A stretch of DNA of 36,737 nucleotides from Streptomyces diastatochromogenes (lineage in GTDB: Bacteria > Actinomycetota > Actinomycetes > Streptomycetales > Streptomycetaceae). Below are positions 23,835 through 32,308 of this stretch, piece after piece. Within the stretch, counting starts at the first letter, position 1, and each line of letters opens with the position of its first letter. The notes under the pieces are model-generated. The model ran no database searches, was not told the DNA's origin, and was given only the letters and a program-made list of their open reading frames with translations. A program made the translations under genes and the position numbers. The stretch covers positions 1 to 36,737 of the forward strand of contig LIQL01000377.1 of the NCBI GenBank assembly GCA_001418405.1, read 5' to 3'.

Positions 23835-23868
23835 AGAAGCCGGTCCACCTCAGGGTGGGCCGGCTTCT
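23835..23868. terminator. Bidirectional terminator between rpmB and thiD
   Basis: AGAAGCCGG (23835-23843) with CCGGCTTCT (23860-23868), continued by a T:G wobble and CCACC/GGTGG: a 15-bp stem with a TCAG tetraloop, between convergent genes. Confidence 0.85.
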
Positions 23869-23922
23869 GCCGTTGTCTTAACGGGAGCGCGGCGCGGGTG
23901 GTCGATCCGCGGCCCCCGGCGG

Positions 23923-24741
23923 TCAGGGGGCGGTGCGCAGCCGCCACGCGTGGTCGACCGGGCCGATGCCGGCGCCCAGGCGGAAGCCCGCCGCGATCGC
24001 GCCGGTGACGTACTCCTTCGCGGCCACGGCCGCCTGCGGGACGGTGTCCCCCAGGGCGAGCCGGGCGGCGAGCGCGCTGGCGAGGGTGCAGCCGGTGCCG
24101 TGGGTGTGGCGGTTGTCGTGCCGGGGGGCGCGCAGCCAGTGCTCGGCGCTGCCGTCGGTGAGCAGGTCCACCGCCTCACCGGCCGCGTCCGCCGCGTCGT
24201 TCGGGAGGTGCCCGCCCTTGATCAGGACCCAGCGCGGCCCGAAGGCCAGCACGGCGTCGGCGGCCCGCCGCATCGCGTCGGCGGTGTGCACCCGTTCTCC
24301 GGTGAGCTGCGCCACCTCGTCGAGGTTGGGGGTGGCGACCGTCGCGGTCGGCAGGAGCTTGTGGCGGACCGCGTCCAGCGCGGAGGCCGCCAGCAGCGCG
24401 TCACCGTGCTTGGAGACGCCCACCGGGTCGACGACGACCGGCACGTCGAGACCGGCGAGCAGCTCCGCGACGGTCTCGACGAGTGCGGCCGAGGAGAGCA
24501 TGCCGGTCTTCACGGCCTGGACGCCGATGTCGTCGACGACGCTGCGGAACTGGGCGCGCACCGCCTCGACGGGCAGTTCCCACGCCCCCTGGACGCCCAG
24601 GGAGTTCTGCGCGGTGACGGCGGTGAGCACGCTCATGCCGTGGGTGCCCAGCGCCAGCATCGTCTTCAGGTCTGCCTGGATGCCGGCACCGCCGCCGGAG
24701 TCGGAGCCGGCGACGGTGAGCACGCGGGGAGGTGTCTGCAT
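23923..24741 (-). CDS. thiD: Hydroxymethylpyrimidine / phosphomethylpyrimidine kinase
   Basis: A 272-residue ribokinase-fold kinase that phosphorylates HMP to HMP-P and HMP-PP for thiamine synthesis. Seen are [21 protein letters not shown] at the N-terminus, the [15 protein letters not shown] loop, [31 protein letters not shown], and the anion-hole motif [18 protein letters not shown]. The C-terminus [16 protein letters not shown] is typical. It follows thiL by 9 bp on the same strand, so the two kinases are probably co-transcribed. No TPP riboswitch is seen. Confidence 0.93.
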   Translation of the reverse strand: MQTPPRVLTVAGSDSGGGAGIQADLKTMLALGTHGMSVLTAVTAQNSLGVQGAWELPVEAVRAQFRSVVDDIGVQAVKTGMLSSAALVETVAELLAGLDVPVVVDPVGVSKHGDALLAASALDAVRHKLLPTATVATPNLDEVAQLTGERVHTADAMRRAADAVLAFGPRWVLIKGGHLPNDAADAAGEAVDLLTDGSAEHWLRAPRHDNRHTHGTGCTLASALAARLALGDTVPQAAVAAKEYVTGAIAAGFRLGAGIGPVDHAWRLRTAP

Positions 24742-24750
24742 GCCGCGAAT

Positions 24751-25719
24751 CTACTCGGGGTCCCCGGTGTCGCCGAAGTGGTCCCAGCCGGCCTTGGCCC
24801 AGGGGGCGCCGTCGACCGTCACCTGGGGCAGCGCCGAGGGGTTGAGGACCTCGCCGATCACCTTCCAGCGGGCCGGCAGCTTCACGTCGGGCGGGAAGGT
24901 GGCCACGATGGCGTGGTCCTCACCGCCGTTGAGCACCCACTGCATCGGGTCGACGCCGACCGCCGTGCCGATGTCGGACATCTGCGAGGGGATGTCGATG
25001 TGGGCCGAGCGCAGGTCGATGCGGACCTTGCTGGCCTCGGCGATGTGCCCGAGGTCGGCGACGAGCCCGTCGCTGACGTCGGTCATGGCGGTGGCGCCGA
25101 GTGCCGCGGCGGCCGGGCCCGCGTGGTACGGCGGTTCGGGACGGCGGTGCGCCTCCACGAAGGCGCGCGGGGAGCGGAAGCCGCGGGTGAGCACCGCGTG
25201 GCCGGCGGCGGACCAGCCGAGCCAGCCGGTCACCGCGACGACGTCGCCGGGCTGGGCGCCGGCGCGGGTCACCGGCTCCTGGTTGCGCAGGTCACCGAGG
25301 GCGGTGATGGCGACGGTGATGGTGTCGCCGCGGACCACGTCCCCGCCGACCACCGCGGCGCCGGCCACCTGGCACTCGTCCCGCAACCCGTCCATCAGCT
25401 CGGTCGCCCAGGTCGCCGGGAGTTCCGCGGGGACCACCAGGCCGAGCAGGATCGCGGTGGGCACCGCGCCCATCGCCGCGATGTCGGCGAGGTTCTGCGC
25501 GGCGGCCTTGCGGCCGACGTCGTAGGCGGTGGACCAGTCCCGGCGGAAGTGCCGGCCTTCGAGGAGAATGTCAGTGCTGGCGACGACCCTGCGGTCCGGC
25601 GCGGTGACCACCGCGGCGTCGTCCCCCGGCCCGATCCGTACGGCGGGAGTGGAGGTGAGCCGGGAGGTGAGCTCTCTGATAAGCCCGAATTCCCCCAGCT
25701 CGCCCACGGTGCCCTTCAT
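24751..25719 (-). CDS. thiL: Thiamine-monophosphate kinase
   Basis: A 322-residue ThiL (PurM-like ATP-binding fold), which makes thiamine diphosphate from thiamine monophosphate. Seen are GELGEFGLIRELTSR, the metal-binding GPGDDAAVV, STDILLEGRHFRRDW, AQNLADIAAMGA, GGDVVRGD, MTDVSDGLVADLGHIA and the late NGGEDHAIVATF. The ATG at 25719 has AAGGGC 8 bases upstream. It is first in thiL-thiD and divergent from the Lrp-domain gene; a perfect 17-bp palindrome lies 20 bases upstream of its ATG. Confidence 0.93.
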   Translation of the reverse strand: MKGTVGELGEFGLIRELTSRLTSTPAVRIGPGDDAAVVTAPDRRVVASTDILLEGRHFRRDWSTAYDVGRKAAAQNLADIAAMGAVPTAILLGLVVPAELPATWATELMDGLRDECQVAGAAVVGGDVVRGDTITVAITALGDLRNQEPVTRAGAQPGDVVAVTGWLGWSAAGHAVLTRGFRSPRAFVEAHRRPEPPYHAGPAAAALGATAMTDVSDGLVADLGHIAEASKVRIDLRSAHIDIPSQMSDIGTAVGVDPMQWVLNGGEDHAIVATFPPDVKLPARWKVIGEVLNPSALPQVTVDGAPWAKAGWDHFGDTGDPE

Positions 25720-25738
25720 GCTGTTGCCCTTCCCATGT

Positions 25739-25755
25739 GTACGGACGGTCCGTAC
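25739..25755. promoter_or_regulatory. Perfect 17-bp palindrome GTACGGAC-G-GTCCGTAC upstream of thiL
   Basis: Two perfect 8-base arms around one base, 20 bp upstream of thiL and 122 bp upstream of the divergent Lrp-domain gene. It could be a DNA operator or, in mRNA, a hairpin just before the thiL ribosome site. The neighbouring Lrp-type protein lacks a DNA-binding domain, so it is not an obvious ligand. Confidence 0.55.
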
Positions 25756-25877
25756 GTGGCTGACGAGTGCGCCGCACCGGCCGTGTTCACCGCGCGGGTC
25801 TCCCCGCTCCGCTCGGTGACGCGGTACCGTGGCGTCCCTTCTTCCCACATGATCCTCGTAGCCGCCCTGGAGGTTCC

Positions 25878-26111
25878 GTGGTACAGGCTTACATCCTGAT
25901 CCAGACCGAGGTCGGCAGGGCCTCGGCGGTGGCCGAGGTGATCGCGAAGATCCCCGGTGTGCTGACGGCCGAGGACGTGACCGGCCCCTATGACGTCATC
26001 GTGCGCGCCCAGGCGGACACCGTCGATGAGTTGGGCCGCATGGTGGTCGCGAAGGTCCAGCAAGTGGACGGCATCACGCGGACGCTCACCTGCCCGGTGG
26101 TCCATCTCTAG
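25878..26111 (+). CDS. Stand-alone Lrp/AsnC ligand-binding (RAM) domain protein
   Basis: A 77-residue protein that is only the effector-binding/oligomerisation domain of Lrp/AsnC regulators: VQAYILIQTEVGRASAVAEVIAKIPGV, AEDVTGPYDVIVRAQADTVDELG, then VDGITRTLTCPVVHL. The N-terminal helix-turn-helix is absent, so it cannot bind DNA by itself. Such proteins may sense amino acids or form mixed oligomers with full-length Lrp proteins. The start is GTG at 25878 with GGAGG 5 bases upstream. The lipoprotein gene follows 9 bp later. Confidence 0.88.
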   Translation: MVQAYILIQTEVGRASAVAEVIAKIPGVLTAEDVTGPYDVIVRAQADTVDELGRMVVAKVQQVDGITRTLTCPVVHL

Positions 26112-26120
26112 CTCCCCCGT

Positions 26121-26615
26121 ATGCTCGGCCGGGTGATACGCGCGAGACGCCGGTACTTGGCCGCCTTTCCCCTGCTCACCGCCGTCTGCGCGGTGGCGGG
26201 CTGTTCGTCCGCCGTGCAGGTGGCGGCGCCCTCCCCCACCGGCGAGGCCGCACAGCACTGCCGAGCACTCCACCAAGACCTGCCGCGGACCGTGGACGGG
26301 CTGAAGCGGGGTAGCGCCGAGCCGGTCTCGGACTTCACTGCCATATGGGGCGATCCTGCCGTGGAGCTGCGCTGCGGGGTGCCCAAGCCGGAGGTGCTCA
26401 GGCACGGGAGTGAACATTACAACCCCAACCCCGACTCGGCGGAAGTCGACGGCGTCCAGTGGCTCTTCGAGAAGCAGGACGACGGCTACCGCTTCACGAC
26501 GGTCCTGCGGAAGGTCTACGTGGAGGTGACCGTGCCGGGGAAGTACGCCCCGGAGGTCAACGTGCTGCCCGACCTCGCAGGGGCGGTGCAGAAGGCCATT
26601 CCGGCCGGGGTGTAG
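26121..26615 (+). CDS. DUF3515-type lipoprotein
   Basis: A 164-residue predicted lipoprotein. A basic N-terminus and hydrophobic segment lead to the lipobox AVAGCSS, with the lipid-modified Cys at about residue 28. The mature part has two more cysteines (QHCRAL and ELRCGV) and the conserved pattern TAIWGDPAVELRCGVPKPE and VDGVQWLFE, which I associate with DUF3515, found beside ddl in actinobacteria. The function is unknown. It is close behind the Lrp-domain gene and converges on ddl. The ATG at 26121 is used; an internal GTG is possible. Confidence 0.8.
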   Translation: MLGRVIRARRRYLAAFPLLTAVCAVAGCSSAVQVAAPSPTGEAAQHCRALHQDLPRTVDGLKRGSAEPVSDFTAIWGDPAVELRCGVPKPEVLRHGSEHYNPNPDSAEVDGVQWLFEKQDDGYRFTTVLRKVYVEVTVPGKYAPEVNVLPDLAGAVQKAIPAGV

Positions 26616-26776
26616 CGGGCGTCCGCCGGCCCGCCGGGCCCGATGCCGGCCCGGCGCCCGGACTGTCGGCCGGACCGCGACCGCGCCCCGCGGGGTGCGC
26701 CCACCGGCATGCCGCACCGGCCGCAGCGCCGCACGGGACGGAATGCCTCCCGGCCCGGCCGCGTTGTGGCCCCGCA

Positions 26777-26800
26777 GGGGGCGCGCGCACCCCCTAGGGG
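26777..26800. terminator. GC-rich inverted repeats between the lipoprotein gene and ddl
   Basis: GGGGG (26777-26781) can pair with CCCCC (26790-26794); alternatively CCCCTAGGGG (26791-26800) is a perfect palindrome. The 216-bp gap holds no gene and several other GC-rich stems, so termination of the two convergent units probably happens here. Confidence 0.4.
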
Positions 26801-26831
26801 ATCCGTTCGCCCGCCCCCGAAGACGCGCGCC

Positions 26832-27968
26832 TCAGCGCAACCCCGTCGAGCGGCGCAGCGCCGCCTCCAGGAGCCGGTCGACGAGTTCCGGGTAGCTGAC
26901 GCCGCTCTCCTGCCACATCCGCGGGTACATCGAGATGGGCGTGAAGCCGGGCAGCGTGTTGATCTCGTTGATCACGAACTCGCCGTTGTCCTGCAGGAAG
27001 AAGTCCGCGCGGACCAGGCCCTCGCAGGACGCCGCGTCGAAGGCCGCGACCGCCAGCGCCCGGACCTCGGCGGTCTGCTCGTCGGTCAGCGGCGCGGGCA
27101 CGATGCCGGCGGCCGAGTCGATGTACTTGGCCTCGAAGTCGTAGAAGTCGTGGGCGGTGACCGGCGGGATCTCGGCGGGGACGCTGGCCCGCGGGCCGTC
27201 CTCGAACTCCAGCACCCCGCACTCGATCTCGCGGCCGCGCAACAGCGACTCCACGATGATCTTGGGGTCGTGGCGCCGGGCCTCCTCGAGGGCCGCGTCC
27301 AGCCCGGCGAGGTCGTCGACCTTGCTGATGCCCATGGACGAACCGGCCCGGGCGGGCTTCACGAACAGCGGCCAGCCGTGCTCACCGGCGAAGTCCACGA
27401 TCTTCTTGCGGGCGGCCGCGGGGTCCGTGTCCCACTCGCGCGGGCGGACGACCTCGTAGGGGCCGACCGGCAGCCCGAAGGAGGTGAACACCCGCTTCAT
27501 GTAGTCCTTGTCCTGGCCCACGGCCGAGGCGAGCACGCCGGAGCCGACGTAGGGCACCCCGGACAGTTCCAGCAGGCCCTGGAGCGTGCCGTCCTCGCCG
27601 TACGGGCCGTGCAGCACCGGGAAGACGACGTCGACCTCGCCGAGGGCCTTGGGGACCGCGCCCGGCTCGGTGTAGACGACCTCGCGGGTGGTGGGGTCCG
27701 CGGAGAGCACCACCGCGCCGTCCCCGCCCTCGGCGAGCTCGGCGACGCTGGGCAGCCTCCGGTCCGTGATCGCCATCCGCGCGGGGTCGTCGGCGGTCAG
27801 CGCCCACCGGCCGTCGGTCGTGATGCCGATGGGCAGCACGTCGTACTTGTCGCGGTCGATGGCGGCCAGCACGGCTCCGGCGGTGACCACCGAGATGGCG
27901 TGCTCGGAGCTGCGGCCGCCGAACACGACGGCGACGCGGGGCTTGTGGGAGGAGGTCTCGCTGCTCAT
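26832..27968 (-). CDS. ddl: D-alanine--D-alanine ligase
   Basis: A 378-residue ATP-grasp ligase that makes D-Ala-D-Ala for peptidoglycan. Seen are VAVVFGGRSSEHAISVVTAGAV, the signature LHGPYGEDGTLQGLLELSGVPYVGSGVLASA, MKRVF, LFVKPARAGSSMGISKV, IECGVLEF, the omega loop DFEAKY, and NEINTLPGFTPISMYP. The Tyr of the omega loop points to D-Ala-D-Ala and not D-Ala-D-Lac specificity. The ATG is at 27968; no good Shine-Dalgarno sequence is seen. It follows gpsA by 116 bp on the same strand. Confidence 0.94.
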   Translation of the reverse strand: MSSETSSHKPRVAVVFGGRSSEHAISVVTAGAVLAAIDRDKYDVLPIGITTDGRWALTADDPARMAITDRRLPSVAELAEGGDGAVVLSADPTTREVVYTEPGAVPKALGEVDVVFPVLHGPYGEDGTLQGLLELSGVPYVGSGVLASAVGQDKDYMKRVFTSFGLPVGPYEVVRPREWDTDPAAARKKIVDFAGEHGWPLFVKPARAGSSMGISKVDDLAGLDAALEEARRHDPKIIVESLLRGREIECGVLEFEDGPRASVPAEIPPVTAHDFYDFEAKYIDSAAGIVPAPLTDEQTAEVRALAVAAFDAASCEGLVRADFFLQDNGEFVINEINTLPGFTPISMYPRMWQESGVSYPELVDRLLEAALRRSTGLR

Positions 27969-28084
27969 AACGGGTTGAGGGTACCTGCTGGTAGGAGGTG
28001 CGTCAGTGCCGCGGCGGCCATCGGTGGCGTCGCGGCGCGGAAGGGGGCCGCCGCCCGGCGCGCGGGCGGGCGGCGGGCGGACCC

Positions 28085-29086
28085 TCAGTGCCGCTCGGGC
28101 TTGGCGCTGCGGGACATCAGTTGCTTGAGCGCGACCAGCGGCGGCTTGCCCTCGTGGACGATCTCCACCACGGTCTCGGTCAGCGGCATGTCGACGCCGT
28201 GCCGGCGGGCCAGATCCAGCACCGACTCGCAGGACTTGACGCCCTCGGCGGTCTGCTTGGTGACCGCGATCGTCTCCGCCAGCGACATGCCCCGGCCGAG
28301 GTTGGTGCCGAAGGTGTTGTTGCGGGACAGCGGCGAGGAGCAGGTCGCGACGAGGTCGCCCATGCCGGCCAGGCCGGCGAAGGTGTGCGCGTCGGCGCCC
28401 ATGGCCAGGCCGAGCCGGGTCGTCTCGGCCAGTCCGCGGGTGATCAGGGACGCCTTGGCGTTGTCGCCCAGGCCCATGCCGGTGGCGATGCCGACGGCCA
28501 GCGCGATGACGTTCTTGACCGCGCCGCCCAGTTCGCAACCCACCACGTCGGTGTTGGTGTACGGGCGGAAGTACGGGGTGTGGCAAGCGGCCTGGAGGCG
28601 CCGGGCGACGTCCTCGTCGACGCAGGCCACGACGGCCGCGGCGGGCTGCCGGGCGGCGACCTCCTTGGCGAGGTTGGGGCCGGTCAGCACCGCGACGCGT
28701 TCCGCGGGGACCTTGGCGACCTCTTCGATGACCTCGCTCATGCGCTTGGCGGTGCCCAGTTCGACGCCCTTCATCAGGGAGACCAGGACCGTGTCGGGGG
28801 GCAGCAGGGGCGCCCACTCTGCGAGGTTGGCGCGCAACGTCTGGGAGGGCACGGTGAGGACGGTGAAGTCAGCGCCGCGGGCGGCCTCGGCCGGGTCGGT
28901 GGTGGCCCGTACGCCCTCGGGGAGTTCGACGCCCGGCAGGTAGTCCGGGTTGGTGCGACCGGTGTTGATGGCGTCGACGAGGGCCGCTCTGCGCGCCCAC
29001 AGGGTCACCTCGCAGCCCGCGTCGGCGAGCACCATCGCGAATGCGGTGCCCCAGGACCCCGTGCCGAAGACGGCGCAGCGCGTCAC
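28085..29086 (-). CDS. gpsA: Glycerol-3-phosphate dehydrogenase [NAD(P)+]
   Basis: A 333-residue cytosolic enzyme that reduces dihydroxyacetone phosphate to sn-glycerol-3-phosphate for phospholipids. The Rossmann motif VFGTGSWGTAFA is at the N-terminus; conserved parts are the VSLMKGVE stretch, LTGPNLAKEVA, CELGGAVKNVIALAVGI with the catalytic Lys, and GLAGMGDLVATCSSPLSRN. The start is GTG at 29086, overlapping the plsC stop as GTGA, so translation of the two is coupled. With plsC this gives the first two steps towards phosphatidic acid. Confidence 0.95.
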   Translation of the reverse strand: MTRCAVFGTGSWGTAFAMVLADAGCEVTLWARRAALVDAINTGRTNPDYLPGVELPEGVRATTDPAEAARGADFTVLTVPSQTLRANLAEWAPLLPPDTVLVSLMKGVELGTAKRMSEVIEEVAKVPAERVAVLTGPNLAKEVAARQPAAAVVACVDEDVARRLQAACHTPYFRPYTNTDVVGCELGGAVKNVIALAVGIATGMGLGDNAKASLITRGLAETTRLGLAMGADAHTFAGLAGMGDLVATCSSPLSRNNTFGTNLGRGMSLAETIAVTKQTAEGVKSCESVLDLARRHGVDMPLTETVVEIVHEGKPPLVALKQLMSRSAKPERH

Positions 29087-29949
29087 TTGCCTTCATCCTC
29101 CTGTGCCTGTCGGTTGTTTCGGGCCGGCTGCGCGGTGGCGGCCGGTGCGGTGGTCCCGGCCGGCTCCCGGGCGTCGTCGCCGGCGCCGGACGCCGCGGCG
29201 GCCCTGGCGGCCTCGCGGGCGGCGCGGCGCTCCCGGGCGATTTCCTTGCGGTAGTCGAACGGTTCGGCCGGCGCGGTCTCGCCGCGGATGCCGGCGAGCT
29301 CGTCGGTGATGGCCGCCATGATCTTCTCGGTGACGGCGCGCAGCACCTCGGCGGTGGGCTCCTGGCCGTAGAACTCGCTGAGGTCGACCGGCGGACCGGC
29401 CTGGACCCGCAGCGTCTTGCGCGGGAAGAGCTGGAGCTTGTGCTCCTTGGCGTACGGCGGCATCGCCTCGTTGGCGCCCCACTGGGCGACGGGGATGACC
29501 GGTGCCTTCGTCAGCAGCGCGACCCGGGCGGCGCCGGTCTTGCCCTGCATGGGCCACATCTTCGGGTCGCGGGTGAGGGTGCCTTCCGGGTAGAAGGCGA
29601 CGCATTCGCCCTTCTCGATGGCGTTCACGGCGGCACGGAAGGCGGTGGCGGCGTCGGTGGTTTCCCGGTAGACCGGGATCTGGCCCGTTCCGCGCATCAT
29701 CATGCCGACAAAGCCGCTCTTGAAGAGTCCGGCCTTGGCGAGGAATCGGGGGACCCGCCCGGTGTTGTACTGATAGTGCGCATAGGAGAGCGGATCAAGA
29801 TACGAGTTGTGGTTGACCGCGGTAATAAAACCGCCGTCGGCTGGAATGTGCTCCATTCCCCGCCAGTCCCGCTTGAACAGAACCAAGAGCGGCGGTTTGC
29901 AGATGACCGCGGCCATGCGGTACCAGAAGCCGATTCTGCGGCGGGACAC
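29083..29949 (-). CDS. plsC: 1-acyl-sn-glycerol-3-phosphate acyltransferase family protein
   Basis: A 288-residue PlsC-type acyltransferase. The catalytic HX4D motif is HNSYLD (H47-D52) and the substrate motif is FYPEGTLTRD (EGT at 122-124). A hydrophobic N-terminus (FWYRMAAVICKPPLLVLF) suggests membrane association. The tail from about residue 225 is rich in Ala, Arg and Glu, low in complexity and probably disordered. The start is GTG at 29949 with AAGGAGGG 7 bases upstream. It is coupled to gpsA downstream and divergent from cofC; substrate preference cannot be read from the sequence. Confidence 0.9.
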   Translation of the reverse strand: MSRRRIGFWYRMAAVICKPPLLVLFKRDWRGMEHIPADGGFITAVNHNSYLDPLSYAHYQYNTGRVPRFLAKAGLFKSGFVGMMMRGTGQIPVYRETTDAATAFRAAVNAIEKGECVAFYPEGTLTRDPKMWPMQGKTGAARVALLTKAPVIPVAQWGANEAMPPYAKEHKLQLFPRKTLRVQAGPPVDLSEFYGQEPTAEVLRAVTEKIMAAITDELAGIRGETAPAEPFDYRKEIARERRAAREAARAAAASGAGDDAREPAGTTAPAATAQPARNNRQAQEDEGK

Positions 29950-30110
29950 TGGGACACCCTCCTTGTGGGACCTGCGAAGCTGCTGCGAGCCGGCAGCCGC
30001 ACAAGTGTCGCCCCGCGTACCCGCTATGTCGAGAACACCGTAACCCCGCCACTCCGGAAAGGTTCCGGCGGCGGGTGAGAATGATCCGGATGCGAAGAGA
30101 CGGAGCGGAT

Positions 30111-30857
30111 GTGAGCTGGAGCCTCGTAGTGCCGCTGAAACCCCTGGTGCGGGCCAAGAGCAGGCTCTCCGAGGCCGCCGGTGAGGAGTTCCGGCCGAAG
30201 TTGGCGCTGGCATTCGCACTGGACACCGTGACGGCCGCGCTGGCCTGCGCGGACGTGCGGGATGTGGCGGTTGTCACGGACGATCCGGTGGCCGGGGAGC
30301 ACTTGGCGGCACTGGGGGCGCGCATCGTGCCGGACGCTCCGGCCAACGGACTGAACGCCGCGCTGGCCCATGGTGCGGCCGTCGTGCGGGCCCACCGGCC
30401 CGGTGCGCAGGTCGCCGCGCTGAACGCCGATCTCCCGGCGCTGCGCCCGGCCGAGCTGTCGCGGGTGCTCCATTCCGCCGCGCTATTTCCACGGGCATTT
30501 CTCGCGGATGCGGCGGATATCGGGACAACGCTTCTGTCCGCGACTTCCGGTACGGAATTGGAACCGGCTTTCGGGGGCCCCTCGCGGGCCCGGCACCGGT
30601 CGTCCGGGGCGTACGAGATCTCCGTGCCGGACGTGCCGTCGGTGCGCCGGGACGTGGACACCGGGGAGGACCTGCGGGCCGCGCTGGCACTGGGCGTGGG
30701 GCCGCACACCGCACGGCAGGCGCCGCGGGTGCCGGGGTGGGCGGAGTGGGCCGGTGTGCTGAGCCCGGCCGGCCGCTCGACCGCGCTGGGGGCCGTGGAA
30801 CTGCCGGCCGTCTCGGGCCGTACGGTACCGCCGCAGGTCAGAGCGTCTGGAGCGTGA
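30111..30857 (+). CDS. cofC: 2-phospho-L-lactate / phosphoenolpyruvate guanylyltransferase
   Basis: A 248-residue nucleotidyltransferase of coenzyme F420 synthesis (CofC/FbiD). Seen are the N-terminal VVPLKPLVRAKSRLSEAAG, then FALDTVTAAL, VVTDDPVAGEHL, PANGLNAALAHGA, LNADLPALRPAEL and the PSRARHRSSGA region, then PSVRRDVDTGEDLRAAL. In mycobacteria FbiD uses phosphoenolpyruvate; the substrate here is not decided by sequence. The start is GTG at 30111 with GGAG 6 bases upstream; an earlier ATG at 30081-30093 lacks this. Its last 20 bases overlap the 3' end of the convergent small gene. Confidence 0.9.
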   Translation: MSWSLVVPLKPLVRAKSRLSEAAGEEFRPKLALAFALDTVTAALACADVRDVAVVTDDPVAGEHLAALGARIVPDAPANGLNAALAHGAAVVRAHRPGAQVAALNADLPALRPAELSRVLHSAALFPRAFLADAADIGTTLLSATSGTELEPAFGGPSRARHRSSGAYEISVPDVPSVRRDVDTGEDLRAALALGVGPHTARQAPRVPGWAEWAGVLSPAGRSTALGAVELPAVSGRTVPPQVRASGA

Positions 30858-31041
30858 CGAGGGCGATCCGCCGGTCGTCACCCTCGCCGGTGGTCTCGAT
30901 CCGCACCCGCTGACCGGGGCGGAGCAGGAGCAGGCCGCCGGCGTCGAAGGCCGCCGCGTCGAAGGGCAGCGGGGTCCCGTCGTCCAGCAGCACGCTGCCG
31001 GAGCGGGTGGTCTCGTCGTAGGTGTACGCGGTGGCCTGCAT
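30838..31041 (-). CDS. Small OB-fold-like (cold-shock-related) protein
   Basis: A 67-residue protein, MQATAYTYDETTRSGSVLLDD..., with a pattern of five short strands: RSGSVLLDDGTPLPFDAAAF, then LLLLRPGQRVRIETTGEGDDRRIALVTLQ. This resembles a cold-shock-type OB fold but lacks the aromatic RNP1/RNP2 motifs needed for nucleic acid binding. The function is unknown. The ATG at 31041 has no ribosome site; TACGCT lies 6 bases upstream (31053-31048), so the transcript is probably leaderless. The 3' end overlaps cofC on the opposite strand by 20 bases. Confidence 0.75.
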   Translation of the reverse strand: MQATAYTYDETTRSGSVLLDDGTPLPFDAAAFDAGGLLLLRPGQRVRIETTGEGDDRRIALVTLQTL

Positions 31042-31083
31042 GGGCCCAGCGTAGACGGGGTCCCGGGCCGGTACGCACCGCGG

Positions 31084-31114
31084 GCCGGGCTCCCCGGAGG
31101 GAGACCGGCCCGGC
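31084..31114 (-). terminator. Terminator after hupS
   Basis: GCCGGGC (31084-31090) with GCCCGGC (31108-31114), continued by TCCC/GGGA with a small bulge, 28 bp past the hupS stop. Confidence 0.55.
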
Positions 31115-31141
31115 GCCTGGCGTTGCGTCGCCGCTTCGGAA

Positions 31142-31801
31142 TTACCGCTTGCGGGCGGTGGTCTTCTTGGCGGTGGTCTTGCGCGCCGTGGTCTTCTTGG
31201 CGGGAGCCTTCTTCGCCGTCGCCTTCTTCGCGGGCGCGGTCTTCTTCGCCGTGGCCTTCTTCGCCGGCGCCGCCTTCTTCGCGGTGGTCTTCTTCGCCGT
31301 CGTCTTCTTCGCCGGCGCCGCCTTCTTCGCGGTGGTCTTCTTCGCGGTGGCCTTCTTCACCGCGGTGGCCTTCTTCGCCGCCGCCTTCTTCGCCGGCGCC
31401 GCCTTCTTGGCCGCGGCCTTCTTGGCGACGGCCTTCTTCGCCGCCGCCTTCTTGATGGCGGTACCGCCGGTCAGGCTGCCCTTGGGCGCCTTCTTGACGG
31501 CGACCTCGCCACCCTTGGGGAGCTTCTTCGAGCCGCTCACCAGGTCCTTGAAGCCCTGACCGGCGCGGAAACGGGGCACCGAGGTCTTCTTGACCCGGAC
31601 CCGCTCACCCGTCTGCGGGTTGCGCGCGTAGCGGGCCGGGCGGTCCACCTTCTCGAACGAGCCGAATCCGGTGACCGAAACGCGGTCGCCGGCGACAACT
31701 GCACGGACGACGGCGTCCAGTACGGCGTCCACCGCGTCCGCGGCGTTCTGACGGCCGCCGAGCTTGTCGGCAATGGCCTCTACGAGCTGCGCCTTGTTCA
31801 C
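31142..31801 (-). CDS. hupS: HU-family nucleoid protein with histone H1-like lysine-rich tail (HupS)
   Basis: A 219-residue two-domain nucleoid protein. Residues 1-92 are a full HU domain: [39 protein letters not shown], then [21 protein letters not shown]. From about residue 103 to the end is a tail of [10 protein letters not shown]-type repeats like eukaryotic histone H1. This matches HupS of Streptomyces, which compacts the nucleoid during sporulation. The start is GTG at 31801 with GAAGGGGAAG upstream. A good promoter lies at 31853-31881 in a locally AT-rich region. Confidence 0.95.
   Translation of the reverse strand: MNKAQLVEAIADKLGGRQNAADAVDAVLDAVVRAVVAGDRVSVTGFGSFEKVDRPARYARNPQTGERVRVKKTSVPRFRAGQGFKDLVSGSKKLPKGGEVAVKKAPKGSLTGGTAIKKAAAKKAVAKKAAAKKAAPAKKAAAKKATAVKKATAKKTTAKKAAPAKKTTAKKTTAKKAAPAKKATAKKTAPAKKATAKKAPAKKTTARKTTAKKTTARKR
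31145..31453 (-). repeat. Degenerate tandem repeats encoding the HupS lysine-rich tail
   Basis: Dozens of AAG-AAG codon pairs separated by GCC, ACC and CCG codons give KKA/KKT units of 4-6 residues. On the plus strand this reads as CTTCTT-rich repeats. Length may vary between strains. Confidence 0.8.
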
Positions 31802-31852
31802 GTCTTCCCCTTCGGAGACATTGCTGGAACGAAAGATTCCAAGCTTTTTCGC

Positions 31853-31881
31853 ACGTTAGGCAGATATATACCGCAAATCAA
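31853..31881 (-). promoter_or_regulatory. hupS promoter
   Basis: TTGATT (31881-31876), 17 bases, TAACGT (31858-31853) read towards hupS, with an AT-rich spacer. A short TGGAA/TTCCA inverted repeat lies downstream at about 31823-31841 in the leader. Confidence 0.6.
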
Positions 31882-31926
31882 ACACGAAACGGGCTAATCA
31901 CCCTTGTGCCGCAACGGACTCGACCT

Positions 31927-32172
31927 TCACGGACTTCCCTCGGCATGCACATCTTCGGGATAACGACCTTCGTCAAGGTCGTGCATGAACCTCTCCAGAC
32001 GCCTTGCCGCGTCCGCAAGATCGTGTTTAGCCGCAGCCGTGATGACGAGCAGCTTCCGGGTCAGCGCCATCCGTACGCCCTCCGGGACTTGCAGTGTCCG
32101 CACTCTTGCGTGTGCGTCCTTGAGTCGGTCGGCGACGAAACCGTAGAGCTCGAGTTGGTCGTCGCGTTCCAT
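31927..32172 (-). CDS. Conserved small helical protein
   Basis: An 81-residue, charged, all-helical protein (MERDDQLELYGFVADRLKDAHARVRTLQVPEGVRMALTRKLL-type sequence, ending RRLERFMHDLDEG...). There are no cysteines, membrane segments or catalytic motifs. I recognise it only as a small conserved protein found between hupS and leuD in streptomycetes. The ATG at 32172 has no ribosome site; CACAAT lies 6 bases upstream, so a leaderless start is possible. The function is unknown. Confidence 0.65.
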   Translation of the reverse strand: MERDDQLELYGFVADRLKDAHARVRTLQVPEGVRMALTRKLLVITAAAKHDLADAARRLERFMHDLDEGRYPEDVHAEGSP

Positions 32173-32241
32173 GCGCTAATTGTGCCATCTGCGGCGAGTT
32201 GTCGCTTCACGGGGCCTCAACACTGGCCCTGACAAGCCGAA

Positions 32242-32270
32242 GCGCCCCCCGCCAACTGCACAGGGGGCGC
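32242..32270 (-). terminator. Terminator after leuD
   Basis: GCGCCCCC (32242-32249) pairs with GGGGGCGC (32263-32270) around a 13-base loop, 39 bp past the leuD stop. Confidence 0.7.
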
Positions 32271-32308
32271 ATCGTACGCAATAAGCCTTTGAGCCATAAA
32301 ACCCGAGG

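Noticed and set aside
23900..25900. TPP riboswitch upstream of thiL-thiD
   Set aside because: None of the conserved TPP aptamer motifs is present in the thiL leader or between the two genes; only a palindrome is found.
31145..31453. CTTCTT-rich repeat block as a possible CRISPR or satellite array
   Set aside because: No regular repeat and unique-spacer pattern; it is the coding sequence of the HupS lysine-rich tail.
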